A stretch of DNA of 64,000 nucleotides from Sphingopyxis sp. YF1 (lineage in GTDB: Bacteria > Pseudomonadota > Alphaproteobacteria > Sphingomonadales > Sphingomonadaceae). A program made the position numbers and the translations under genes. Of this stretch, positions 34,730 to 42,379 are shown in pieces; within the stretch, counting starts at the first letter, position 1; every line of letters begins with the position of its first letter. The notes below the pieces were generated by a model that made no database searches, was not told the origin of the DNA, and saw nothing but the letters and a program-made list of their open reading frames with translations. Location: positions 2,728,001 to 2,792,000 of the forward strand of contig NZ_CP033204.1 in assembly GCF_022701295.1 (NCBI RefSeq), written 5' to 3'.

Positions 34730-34739
34730 TATATAATTA
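34730..34739 (+). promoter_or_regulatory. Cluster motif with one mismatch (TATATAATTA) before the Gfo/Idh/MocA gene
   Basis: It ends 17 bases before the start codon, overlapping the likely promoter. If functional, it would tie this gene to the catabolic regulon even though its composition differs. Confidence 0.4.
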
Positions 34740-34756
34740 TTCTGAAGGATGTAGTG

Positions 34757-35920
34757 ATGTCGGATAGCTTGCAGTCGCTGCGCGTGGGAATGATTGGTGC
34801 CAACTGGGGAATCGTCGGCCACCTTCCAGCCTGGCGCAATCTGCCGGGCGTCGAGGTGACGGCGATCTGTACCGCTCAGGAGGAGACCGCGCGCGCTGCT
34901 GCCGATACCCACGGGATTCCCAACGCTTACCATGATTATCGACAGATGATTGACGAAGCACCTGTCGATATCATCGACGTCGGCACGCGCCCGGCCTTGC
35001 GATATGACATGGTTATGCACGCCCTCGCCGCTGGCAAGCATGTGATCAATGCCAATCCTTTTGCGCCCGACATCGCTGCGGCGCGTGCCATCCGCGCGGC
35101 GCAGCAGGCAGCGGGCGTCGTCGGTATGGTCGAAGCGCAATTCCAGTGGCTGCCGCAATTTCGTCAGATGAAGGCGCTGATCAAAGATGGTGCTCTCGGC
35201 GACCTGATTGGCGTCGAACTGCGATGCCACTTCCCGCTCATCCGCGACGGCGATGCGGTATTCCCATTCGTTACCCGGCCGGGCTATACCTCGAACTACA
35301 ATTGGCTCGGCATGACGGGCGAGGGCGCGAGCGCGCTGCGCAACCTTGGGGGGCATTGCCTCCACGCCCTGATATATCTCTTCGGCGACGTAGCCAGTGT
35401 GTCGGCGACGCTGGAGCGCGGGCTGCGGGAATGGCGCTTTGATGATGGCAGTCACTTTGAACCCCAAACCGTCGACACGGCCTTTTTGACGCTGCGTTTC
35501 CGGCATGGTGGCATGGCACAGATGAATATTGGCTGGAGCGTGGCCGGCGCGCGTGGGTTTGCGCTTGAAGCTTATGGGTCGAAGGGGCGGTTGCGGATCG
35601 AGGCGCCCTCGGGATTTCCCGATGCGGCCAATGCAACGTTATCCCATGCGCCTGCGGTCGCCCGAGCCGATCTAGGCAGGGCGGCACAGCCAGTCACATT
35701 ACCGAATTCGCTGACGCAGTTGCGCGGCGCCGACATCCCGATGCTCGATGACGCTCGTGTCATAATTCCGATGACGCTGATGCTGGACGAGATGGTTTCG
35801 GCCGTGCGCGAAAATCGTGACTGCCATCCGGGTTTCGAACAGGCGCTTCAGGTTCAAGCGATTTGCGAGGCGGCGGAGGAATCCGAACGCAGCGGACAGC
35901 GAGTCACCGTGGTCATCTAA
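34757..35920 (+). CDS. Gfo/Idh/MocA family NAD(P)-dependent oxidoreductase
   Basis: 387 residues from ATG 34757 (GAAGGAT upstream; the GTG just before is less likely). Rossmann part: LRVGMIGANWGIVGHLPAWR, TGTRPA-like DVGTRPALRYDMVMHALAAGKHV, where EKP of typical members is replaced by NANPFAPD. C-terminal domain carries GHCLHALIYLFGD, the place of the usual catalytic His. Family members oxidise or reduce sugars, inositols or dihydrodiols. Codon use is less GC-biased than in the cluster genes, suggesting different ancestry. The missing EKP lysine makes the chemistry uncertain. Confidence 0.85.
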   Translation: MSDSLQSLRVGMIGANWGIVGHLPAWRNLPGVEVTAICTAQEETARAAADTHGIPNAYHDYRQMIDEAPVDIIDVGTRPALRYDMVMHALAAGKHVINANPFAPDIAAARAIRAAQQAAGVVGMVEAQFQWLPQFRQMKALIKDGALGDLIGVELRCHFPLIRDGDAVFPFVTRPGYTSNYNWLGMTGEGASALRNLGGHCLHALIYLFGDVASVSATLERGLREWRFDDGSHFEPQTVDTAFLTLRFRHGGMAQMNIGWSVAGARGFALEAYGSKGRLRIEAPSGFPDAANATLSHAPAVARADLGRAAQPVTLPNSLTQLRGADIPMLDDARVIIPMTLMLDEMVSAVRENRDCHPGFEQALQVQAICEAAEESERSGQRVTVVI

Positions 35921-36172
35921 CCCTCCGTTGGCTAAGCATCCCCGGCGGCGTTCGCCGTCGAACTGGATCAGCAACGGTCTGGCCTGCTGCCGGTTTGATG
36001 GACGCCGAAATAGGGTGTTTCGACCTACAGGATGGTCGGCGAACGCGGGGTGACGATGGATTCGGGGTCTGCAATCGGTCGATAGCGGCCATGGGTGTCG
36101 CACCGACCGGCAACTTCCGAAACGGGGTGGTGAGTTCTGGGTCAGCTTTCAGGGCGAGCGGAGCATGACGGA
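35921..36172. other. Gene-free stretch inside the atypical patch
   Basis: 252 bases between the Gfo/Idh/MocA gene and a small minus-strand gene. I see no conserved frame, hairpin terminator or known motif. It contains a CGGCGTTCGCCG-type short inverted repeat near 35946 that could be a weak terminator. Confidence 0.3.
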
Positions 36173-36433
36173 CTAAGGCCGAACCTCATCGCCTGCGGCA
36201 TACCGTGGCAGATTGGCAACAGCTTCTCGAAACGCCGAGGTAATTTCGGTGACGCTAAAGCTGCGATCCCACAGCTCCGTGACCAAGGTGTTGATTGCTT
36301 GACCGAGAACGGGATTGTCCGGCCACGGGTTTGCCTTGTGAAGCTCGCTCACCGCGAGCGAATAACGGTAGGACGCTTCATACAGCGCCGTCTGCCAATC
36401 ATCGCGTGTAGCCTGCTCGCGCTCGTTATTCAT
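36173..36433 (-). CDS. Small protein of unknown function
   Basis: 86 residues from the ATG at 36433: begins MNNEREQATRDDWQTALYEA and ends with SAFREAVANLPRYAAGDEVRP. Predicted mostly helical, acidic, soluble, no signal peptide. Residue composition is protein-like, and the upstream in-frame extension (to 36550) is not. I do not recognise a family with confidence. It lies in the atypical patch between the Gfo gene and the AHSA1/ArsR pair, and may be a remnant of mobile DNA. Confidence 0.5.
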   Translation of the reverse strand: MNNEREQATRDDWQTALYEASYRYSLAVSELHKANPWPDNPVLGQAINTLVTELWDRSFSVTEITSAFREAVANLPRYAAGDEVRP

Positions 36434-36623
36434 CAGGCTCTGATGCCACCAACTCGCTACGTCCGCAATTAAGAAGCCTATTCCTCGGCTTAAACGGCAA
36501 AAAACGGTCGCTTCCTGACCTTCGTCATTCCGGACCTGAGCCAAATCCATCGGACCGACATCGGCCCGAAACGCCAGCCAGGTGGGCGGCGCAATCCGCC
36601 GCCACTGTCCAGGCGCGGCTCAG

Positions 36624-37106
36624 TTACCGGTACATGCCTTCGCGCAGGTTGATGCCATGCTCGAGCCAGGCCTTGAGCGCGCAGAGCATCTGCGACCAGC
36701 CCTGGCAGTTGCCGTAGCTCGCACCCAGCGCGCCCTGATTTTCGCGCCAGCCCTCCTCCGAAATCTCGACCAGCGTGCGGCCGTCGTCGAGCGCCTCGAA
36801 GCGCATCGTCACGCGCGTGCGGTAATCGGCGTCCTTGAGCTCGCCGCCCTCGACGTTGGGGGCCTCGCCTTCGCTCGCCTGCCATTCGAGCACGATCTTC
36901 TCGTCCGCGACCACCTCGATCACCCAGACCGGAAAGGCCCCGGGGAAATCGTGGAAATCCCATGTCACCGTCGCGCCGGTCGCGAGCCGCCCCTCGGCGC
37001 CGCCGGTGGTGAAATAGTGCGACAGCTGCGCGGGGTCGGCGACCGCCTCGAACACATCGTGCACCGGCTTGGCGATCCGCGCCGCGACTCGGAATTTCAG
37101 TTCCAT
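36624..37106 (-). CDS. SRPBCC/AHSA1 (START-like) domain protein
   Basis: 160 residues from ATG 37106 with GGAG 7 bases upstream. Typical AHSA1 features: VAARIAKPVHDVFEAVADPA at the start, GATVTWDFHDFPG, and the long C-terminal helix SQMLCALKAWLEHGINLR. These domains bind hydrophobic ligands in a deep cavity; enzymatic roles vary. Divergent from an ArsR gene with a perfect operator in between. ArsR/AHSA1 pairs are widespread and often regulated by the ArsR partner. Confidence 0.88.
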   Translation of the reverse strand: MELKFRVAARIAKPVHDVFEAVADPAQLSHYFTTGGAEGRLATGATVTWDFHDFPGAFPVWVIEVVADEKIVLEWQASEGEAPNVEGGELKDADYRTRVTMRFEALDDGRTLVEISEEGWRENQGALGASYGNCQGWSQMLCALKAWLEHGINLREGMYR

Positions 37107-37136
37107 CGACAATCTCCGCTTGATTCCCTTTTCATT

Positions 37137-37156
37137 ATGTTATATATTTATAACAT
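37137..37156. promoter_or_regulatory. Perfect inverted repeat ATGTTATA-N4-TATAACAT, ArsR operator candidate
   Basis: 8-bp arms with spacer TATT, overlapping the first two bases of the ArsR start codon and lying 31 bases from the AHSA1 start. Size and place suit a dimeric ArsR repressor controlling both genes. Confidence 0.7.
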
Positions 37157-37481
37157 GTCAATCCACGAAGAATATGACAATATTTTCAAGGCACTGGCAT
37201 CGCATGTCCGCCGCCAGATCCTCGACAATCTGAAAGACCAGCCGCTGACCACGGGCACGCTGTGCGGCAATTTCGCGCATCTGGACCGCTGCACGGTGAT
37301 GCAGCATCTGAAGGTGCTGGAGGATGCCGGGCTGGTGATCGCCGAACGCCGCGGGCGCGAGCGGTGGAATCACCTCAACGCGATGCCGATCCAGGATATC
37401 CACGACCGCTGGATCGGCCCGCACGCCGCCGCGGCGAGCGCGCGGCTGGCGCGGTTCAAACAGGCGATCGAGGCGGGCTAG
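37155..37481 (+). CDS. ArsR family transcriptional regulator
   Basis: 108 residues from ATG 37155 (M-S-I-H-E-E-Y). Winged helix: NIFKALASHVRRQILDNLKD, then FAHLDRCTVMQHLKVLEDAG as recognition helix region and VIAERRGRERWNHLNAMPIQ as wing. No metal-binding cysteine pair of the ArsR/SmtB kind is seen, so it belongs to the non-metal-sensing group usually paired with AHSA1 proteins. Another ATG at 37137 is in frame but lies inside the operator. Confidence 0.9.
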   Translation: MSIHEEYDNIFKALASHVRRQILDNLKDQPLTTGTLCGNFAHLDRCTVMQHLKVLEDAGLVIAERRGRERWNHLNAMPIQDIHDRWIGPHAAAASARLARFKQAIEAG

Positions 37482-37501
37482 GGTCCTGACCCTGACCGCG
37501 C

Positions 37502-38494
37502 TCAGCCCTTGCGATATTCGGCGAGGAAAATGGCATCGGGCGCGGCGCGGCACCGCGCCACGGCGTTGGTCCACGACGTGTCATGCCCCATGAAGCCCGC
37601 GGATGGTTTCGAACCCGCCGGGCGCGGCGGTCCCAGCACCTCGGGCACCAGCAGTTGCATCCCGCGCAGATAGGAATAGAGCGGAAACCGGGCCGGTTTT
37701 TCGCCACCGTGCACGCTCGTCCACCAGTCATATTCGCGCAGGAAGGTGTCGCAGCGGTAGCTGCGTATCGCGGCGAGATAATTGTCGCCGTCGCCCGCCG
37801 CCTGGTTGAATTCGAACTCGAATCGCACCTCGCGGCGCAGCGGGCGCCCTGCGAGATCCCTGGGCGGCGCATAGCGCCACGCCGCCATCGCGGCGAGCGT
37901 CGCCGCGTCGAGCAGGTCCGACCGAGTCGATTCCTCGACGTGCGGTTCGACGATGCGACCCGCCGCATCGATCGTCGCGCGGACCACGATCTTGCCATTG
38001 TGGCCGAACGCCTTCGCCGCGTCGGGAAATTCGGGGTTGGCGCCTTCGATCCGCCGGAGTCCGCCGACCGGAAGCGGGAATTTCGCCCGGACCGCAACCG
38101 GCTTGCCCGCCGCGTCGCGTCCCGGGGAGAGTTTCCATCCCTGCAGCGCCGCGATCGCCGCCCGATCGATGCCCGCGTCGCCCGACGGTTCGATCAGGAC
38201 GATATCGGACAGCGCGCCGTCGGCACCGACCGTCGCCTCGGCCAGCAGCCGCCCCATCCGCCCGTCGGCCACCGCGGCGGCGACCACCGGGTCGGCGCCC
38301 GGCATCTTGCCCGACAGATATTTGGGCGGCGACCGGACGGCGCTCCTGTCGACGATGACCGATACGACCCCCGCCGGCGCCGCCGAAGTCGTGCGCGCGG
38401 GTGCCGACGCACCGCCATCGGACTGCGCGACCGATACGGCGGGCGACAGCAGAAGCGTCGCCGCACCCATCGTCGGCCGGAGCGCGCGCTTCAC
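37502..38494 (-). CDS. Periplasmic protein with two TonB C-terminal-like domains
   Basis: 330 residues. The GTG start overlaps the stop of the upstream peptidase gene (GTGA), so expression is coupled. A signal-peptide-like start (ATLLLSPAVSVAQS) replaces the TonB membrane anchor. Two copies of the TonB-C pattern: LLAEATVGADGALSDIVLIE with AAIAALQGWKLSPGRDAAGK, then IVVRATIDAAGRIVEPHVEE with ATLAAMAAWRYAPPRDLAGR. The C-terminal third is unassigned. Without an obvious anchor it is not a classical energy transducer; periplasmic scaffold or partner of the peptidase is possible. Confidence 0.75.
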   Translation of the reverse strand: MKRALRPTMGAATLLLSPAVSVAQSDGGASAPARTTSAAPAGVVSVIVDRSAVRSPPKYLSGKMPGADPVVAAAVADGRMGRLLAEATVGADGALSDIVLIEPSGDAGIDRAAIAALQGWKLSPGRDAAGKPVAVRAKFPLPVGGLRRIEGANPEFPDAAKAFGHNGKIVVRATIDAAGRIVEPHVEESTRSDLLDAATLAAMAAWRYAPPRDLAGRPLRREVRFEFEFNQAAGDGDNYLAAIRSYRCDTFLREYDWWTSVHGGEKPARFPLYSYLRGMQLLVPEVLGPPRPAGSKPSAGFMGHDTSWTNAVARCRAAPDAIFLAEYRKG

Positions 38495-40350
38495 CACCCG
38501 GTCGGCTTGCCCTTGTTCTGCTCGTCGAGCCAGGCCTTGAGCGGCGCGAAATACTCGGCCATCGCCTTGCCCGACATCTCGCGCGTCCCGGTGAAGGCTT
38601 CGAGCGCGTCGGGCCAGGGCTTCGACATGCCCATTTCGAGCATCGCGTTCAGCTTCGCGCCGACCTCCTTGTTGCCATAGAAGGAACAGCGGTGCAGCGG
38701 TCCCGTCCACCCCGCCTGATCGCACGCAGCCTTGTAGAACTGGAACTGCAGCACGCGCGCGAGAAAGTAGCGCGTGTACGGCGTATTCCCCGGCACATGA
38801 TATTTGGCGCCCGGGTCGAACGCGGTCGCAGGCCGCTCGGCGGGGGGCGTGATGCCCTGATACTGCAGGCGGAGCTGCGTCCACGCCTTGTTGTAGTCGG
38901 CGGGCTTGATCGTCCCGTCGAACACCCCCCAGCGCCAGCGATCGATCAGCAGGCCGAACGGCAGGAAAGCGACCTTGTCCATCGCCTGCCGCAGCAGCAG
39001 ACCGATATCCTTGTCGGCGCTCGGCACCTTCGCCTTGTCGAGCAGTCCGATGTCGACCAGATATTGCGGCGTGATCGACAGCGCGACGAAATCGCCGATC
39101 GCCTCGTGGAACCCGTCGTTGGCGCCGTTGAGGTAAAGGAACGGCTGATCCTTGTAGGCACGCTGGTAATAATTGTGGCCCAGCTCGTGGTGAATGGTAA
39201 CGAAATCGTCGGCGTTCACCTTGATGCACATCTTGATGCGGATATCGTCCTTGTTGTCGATGTCCCACGCCGAGGCGTGGCACACGACCTCGCGGTCGGC
39301 GGGCTTGGTGAACAGGCTGCGCTTCCAGAAGCTCTCGGGCAGCGGCGCGAAGCCGAGCGAGGAATAGAAATTCTCGCCCGCCTTGACCATGTCGAGCGGC
39401 GCCTTGCCCTGCGCGGTCAGCAGGTCGCCGATGTCATAGCCGAGGTCGCCGGTTCCCGGCGGCGCGACGAGCGGATAGATATTGCCCCATTCCTGCGCCC
39501 ACATGTTGCCGAGCAGGTCGGCGCGGATCGCGCCGGTCTTGGGCTGCACCGCATCGCCATATTTCTCGTTGAGTTTCCAGCGCACATAGGTGTGAAGCGC
39601 CATGTAGAGCGGCTTCATTTCCTGCCAGATCGTCTCGGTCGTCTTCGCGAATTCGGCGGGCGGCATGTCGTACCCCGATCGCCACATCGCGCCGACGTCG
39701 GTGAAGCCGAGTTCCTTCGCGCCGCCGTTCGCGATGGTGACCAGCCGCGCATAATCCTCCTTCATCGGCGCGCCGACATTGTCGTGCCAGCTCGTCCACA
39801 TCTCGGCGAACTCGGCGGGCGTATGCTGGAGGTTGCCCATTTCGGCCTCGATGTCCGAGCCCGATATCTCCTTGCCGTTCAGCGTGCCGCGGCCCTTGCC
39901 ATATTGCGACTGGAGATCGGTCGCGATCTTGCTGAGTTCGACCGCCGCGCCCGGCTTGGTCGGCGCGGGGAGCACGATGCCCGTGCGCAGGATATCGAGC
40001 TTGCGCTGCGTGTCCGCGCTCAGCCCGGCGACATTCATATATTTGGCGGCTTCGAGTGCGTATTGGACCGACTTTTCGGTGCCGACCGCGTTGATCCGCG
40101 CCGCCATCGCGTCGGTGTCGTCGGTGATGTAGGTCGAATTGACCCAGTTCACTTCGCTCGCCTCGACCGTATAGTCGAACAGGTCCTTCTCGACCGCCGC
40201 GATGAAGGCGTCGGCATCGGCGGCGGTGGGGGCGGCGGCAGGAGCGGTACTCTTTGCAGCAGGGGCTTTCTTCGCCGGCTCGGCGGCAACGGCGGGGCCC
40301 GCGAGCGCGAGCGAAAGGGCAAGCGACAGGGTCGAAATCATGGCTTTCAT
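38491..40350 (-). CDS. M2 family metallopeptidase (angiotensin-converting-enzyme-like peptidyl-dipeptidase)
   Basis: 619 residues from ATG 40350. Signal peptide MKAMISTLSLALSLALAGPA ending AVAAE, then an Ala/Pro/Lys-rich linker. Zinc site HHELGH (HExxH, around residue 385) in DFVTIHHELGHNYYQ and the downstream glutamate in HEAIGDFVALSITP. Other M2 features include LLRQAMDKVAFLPFG and FLARVLQFQFYKAACDQAGW. Releases dipeptides from peptide C-termini in the periplasm. Coupled to a TonB-C domain protein, an unusual pairing. Confidence 0.92.
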   Translation of the reverse strand: MKAMISTLSLALSLALAGPAVAAEPAKKAPAAKSTAPAAAPTAADADAFIAAVEKDLFDYTVEASEVNWVNSTYITDDTDAMAARINAVGTEKSVQYALEAAKYMNVAGLSADTQRKLDILRTGIVLPAPTKPGAAVELSKIATDLQSQYGKGRGTLNGKEISGSDIEAEMGNLQHTPAEFAEMWTSWHDNVGAPMKEDYARLVTIANGGAKELGFTDVGAMWRSGYDMPPAEFAKTTETIWQEMKPLYMALHTYVRWKLNEKYGDAVQPKTGAIRADLLGNMWAQEWGNIYPLVAPPGTGDLGYDIGDLLTAQGKAPLDMVKAGENFYSSLGFAPLPESFWKRSLFTKPADREVVCHASAWDIDNKDDIRIKMCIKVNADDFVTIHHELGHNYYQRAYKDQPFLYLNGANDGFHEAIGDFVALSITPQYLVDIGLLDKAKVPSADKDIGLLLRQAMDKVAFLPFGLLIDRWRWGVFDGTIKPADYNKAWTQLRLQYQGITPPAERPATAFDPGAKYHVPGNTPYTRYFLARVLQFQFYKAACDQAGWTGPLHRCSFYGNKEVGAKLNAMLEMGMSKPWPDALEAFTGTREMSGKAMAEYFAPLKAWLDEQNKGKPTGW

Positions 40351-40424
40351 GGGGTCGTCCTCGATAGATTCATGCGGCGCTCTGCGGCGCGATGGCGGCA
40401 ATCTGAACCTGCCCGCAGGCGCGG

Positions 40425-41177
40425 TCAAGCGGCGAGGAATGCCGCCATCGCCGCGCCCATTTCGGGCTGCGTCACGCTCGACATGTGCGTGCCGGGGATC
40501 GTCGCGAGCCGCGCGTCGGCCAGCGCCTCCGCCAGTTCTTCGGCAGAGCCGTTGTCCTGGTCCTGATCGCCGCAGACGAGCAGCGTCGGCATGGTGATCG
40601 CGGCAAGCATGTCGGGCGCGGTGTCGGTGAAACTGTCGAGCAGATGCCCCGCGGCGATGCGGTCGACCTTCATCGTCTTCATGAACTGGATCGACAGCCA
40701 GGTGTCGTCGCCGCGCTTCGCGCTTTCATAATCGGCGATCACGCGCTTGAAGAACTGCCCGCGCTTGGCCCAGCCGGCAAGCCCCGCGAGCCCCATGCCG
40801 CCGAGGATCAGCCGCCGTGGCGCCATCCCCGCAACCACCGCGCGCACGCTCGTCCGCGCGCCGAGCGAGAAACCTCCGAGGTCGAAATCGGCAAGGCCGA
40901 GATGCGCGACCAGATCTTCGAGATCGCGCACAAGCACATCGGCGGGATAATATTCCGCCTCGTGCGGCGCCTCGCTCGACCCGTGGATCCGGAGGTCGGG
41001 CATGATCACGCGAAACCCCTCTTCGGCGATGCGCGCCGCTGTCCCGAACTTGATCCAGTTGACCTCCGCGCTCGAGAAGAGGCCGTGGAGCAGCACGACC
41101 GGCCGGCCTTCGCCCAGCTCGCGCCACGCAAGACGCGCCCCGTCGCGCGCCTCGAAAAATTGCGGTTCGATCGTCAT
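40425..41177 (-). CDS. Alpha/beta hydrolase fold protein
   Basis: 250 residues. Oxyanion region VVLLHGLFSSAEVNWIKFG, nucleophile elbow LGGFSLGARTS (G-F-S-L-G), acid in LLVCGDQDQDNG and histidine in TIPGTHMSSV. Cytoplasmic. Last gene of a three-gene operon with GFA and DsbA-like proteins; it overlaps the GFA gene by 4 bases. Esterase or haloperoxidase-like activity is possible; substrate unknown. Confidence 0.88.
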   Translation of the reverse strand: MTIEPQFFEARDGARLAWRELGEGRPVVLLHGLFSSAEVNWIKFGTAARIAEEGFRVIMPDLRIHGSSEAPHEAEYYPADVLVRDLEDLVAHLGLADFDLGGFSLGARTSVRAVVAGMAPRRLILGGMGLAGLAGWAKRGQFFKRVIADYESAKRGDDTWLSIQFMKTMKVDRIAAGHLLDSFTDTAPDMLAAITMPTLLVCGDQDQDNGSAEELAEALADARLATIPGTHMSSVTQPEMGAAMAAFLAA

Positions 41178-41635
41178 TCTCCTTGCGGCCCCAGCAACCG
41201 CATCCATTCGTCCGGCGACTGTGGCTGCGTGTCGAGCGCGACCACATCTTCGGGAAGCACGATCCACGGCTGCTTCGAGCGGATCCAGAAATGCGCCGCG
41301 GGCTCGATTTCCGGACTGTTGTCGAGCGTCCCGGCGCGCAGGTTGGCGAAGCCCGGTCGCTGGTCGTTGGTGGTCCACAACCGGGTAAGGCAGACAGGGC
41401 AGGCAAAAATGCCGGCGACCGCGCCGCTCGGCTGGACATGGCGCCCCTCGATCACCTCGCCTTCGACGACGAGATCGGCTTCGGCGACACCAAGCTGGAT
41501 CCCGAAGGCGCTGCCCGACCGGCGCTGACAATCGTGGCAATGGCACGCATAGGGTCGCATCCGGAAGCCGGGGCGCACGGTATAGCGGACCGAGTCGCAC
41601 AGGCAGCGCCCGGCGAGAGCCGAGAGCTCGGTCAT
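41174..41635 (-). CDS. GFA family (Mss4-like fold) zinc protein
   Basis: 153 residues. Zinc-binding cysteines appear as GRCLCDSVRY, ACHCHDCQRRSGSAFG and FACPVCLTRLW, the standard pattern of the glutathione-dependent formaldehyde-activating family. Most members have no proven formaldehyde function despite the name. Middle gene of a tightly overlapping operon (4-base overlaps both sides), so its role is probably linked to the hydrolase and the DsbA-like isomerase. Confidence 0.88.
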   Translation of the reverse strand: MTELSALAGRCLCDSVRYTVRPGFRMRPYACHCHDCQRRSGSAFGIQLGVAEADLVVEGEVIEGRHVQPSGAVAGIFACPVCLTRLWTTNDQRPGFANLRAGTLDNSPEIEPAAHFWIRSKQPWIVLPEDVVALDTQPQSPDEWMRLLGPQGE

Positions 41636-42279
41636 CGCGGCTCAAGCCCCTTCTGTTCCATGCGCCAGCGCGCCATTTCGATGCGGTCCTGTCCGAAGAA
41701 GGGTTCGCCGTCGAACACCAGCGTCGGCACGCCCCAATGGCCCGCGATTTCGAGCGCGACCTGGTTCGCGGCGATCTCGTTGTCGAGCGCCTCGGCGTCG
41801 CGCTCCGCCTCGGCATCGAGTTCGGCGAGGTCGAGCCCGGCGCGGCGCGCGGCGCCCGCGAGATGATCGCCCAGATGCCAGTCCTGCGCCCCGCCCCAGA
41901 TCAGCTGCGCCGCCTCGTGCGCGAAGGCCAGGCTGCGACCGCGGCGCGACGCCGCCTGGCCGAGCCGCGTCAGGCGATAGATGTACGGCTGTTCGGCGGC
42001 AATCTCGCGCGTCATCACATTCTGGACGATCGGGTCGGGACGCGGCGGGCCGAAGGGGATGCCGTGGAACTGCGCGACGCGGATCATGTCGCGCATCGTG
42101 TAGCTCAGCCAGTTCGGGTGGTTGCGCTCGAAAAAGTCGGGCTGGCGGATCGCGAGCGGATAGACCGGACGCAGGTCGATCTCGAGCCGGTGGCTGGCGG
42201 CGAGCGCGCGGTAGCGGCCGATGGCGAGGTAGGAATAGGGCGAGCGGAACGACCAGAAAAGGTCGGCGGTGAGTGTCAT
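41632..42279 (-). CDS. DsbA-like thioredoxin-fold protein, 2-hydroxychromene-2-carboxylate isomerase type
   Basis: 215 residues from ATG 42279. The start LFWSFRSPYSYLAIGRY carries Ser in place of the DsbA CxxC, as in HCCA isomerases and kappa-class glutathione transferases, and the C-terminal GVPTLVFDGEPFFGQDRIE is the cis-Pro loop region (V-P-T). HCCA isomerase uses glutathione in naphthalene and related arene breakdown, but relatives are broad. First gene of the operon, divergent from the MarR/efflux genes. Confidence 0.87.
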   Translation of the reverse strand: MTLTADLFWSFRSPYSYLAIGRYRALAASHRLEIDLRPVYPLAIRQPDFFERNHPNWLSYTMRDMIRVAQFHGIPFGPPRPDPIVQNVMTREIAAEQPYIYRLTRLGQAASRRGRSLAFAHEAAQLIWGGAQDWHLGDHLAGAARRAGLDLAELDAEAERDAEALDNEIAANQVALEIAGHWGVPTLVFDGEPFFGQDRIEMARWRMEQKGLEPR

Positions 42280-42350
42280 GCGGGCATAGTGCAACAGGCG
42301 CAGCGCTTTGTCGATGTTGGCGAAAGTGCCGCGCAGCGCGACATTGATTT

Positions 42351-42368
42351 TAATAGCAATTGCTATTA
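42351..42368. promoter_or_regulatory. 18-bp perfect palindrome TAATAGCAATTGCTATTA, MarR operator candidate
   Basis: The sequence equals its own reverse complement. It sits just before the MarR start and 72 bases from the divergent DsbA-like gene. Length and AT-rich centre are typical of MarR-family sites, so autoregulation and control of the efflux operon are likely. Confidence 0.75.
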
Positions 42369-42379
42369 TGTCGCATGCC

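Larger units (their letters stand above)
34353..34756. other. Gene-free stretch with two or three control-site candidates
   Basis: 404 bases without a convincing gene. Near the phosphotransferase gene are AGTATACT (34394-34401), the core of the palindrome at 1354-1369, and an inverted repeat ATTTGGC-N5-GCCAAAT (34410-34428). From 34430 to 34720 I see only short non-conserved open frames. At the far end, TATATAATTA (34730-34739) matches the cluster motif with one mismatch. Composition is visibly less GC-rich than the cluster, suggesting a junction. Confidence 0.5.
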
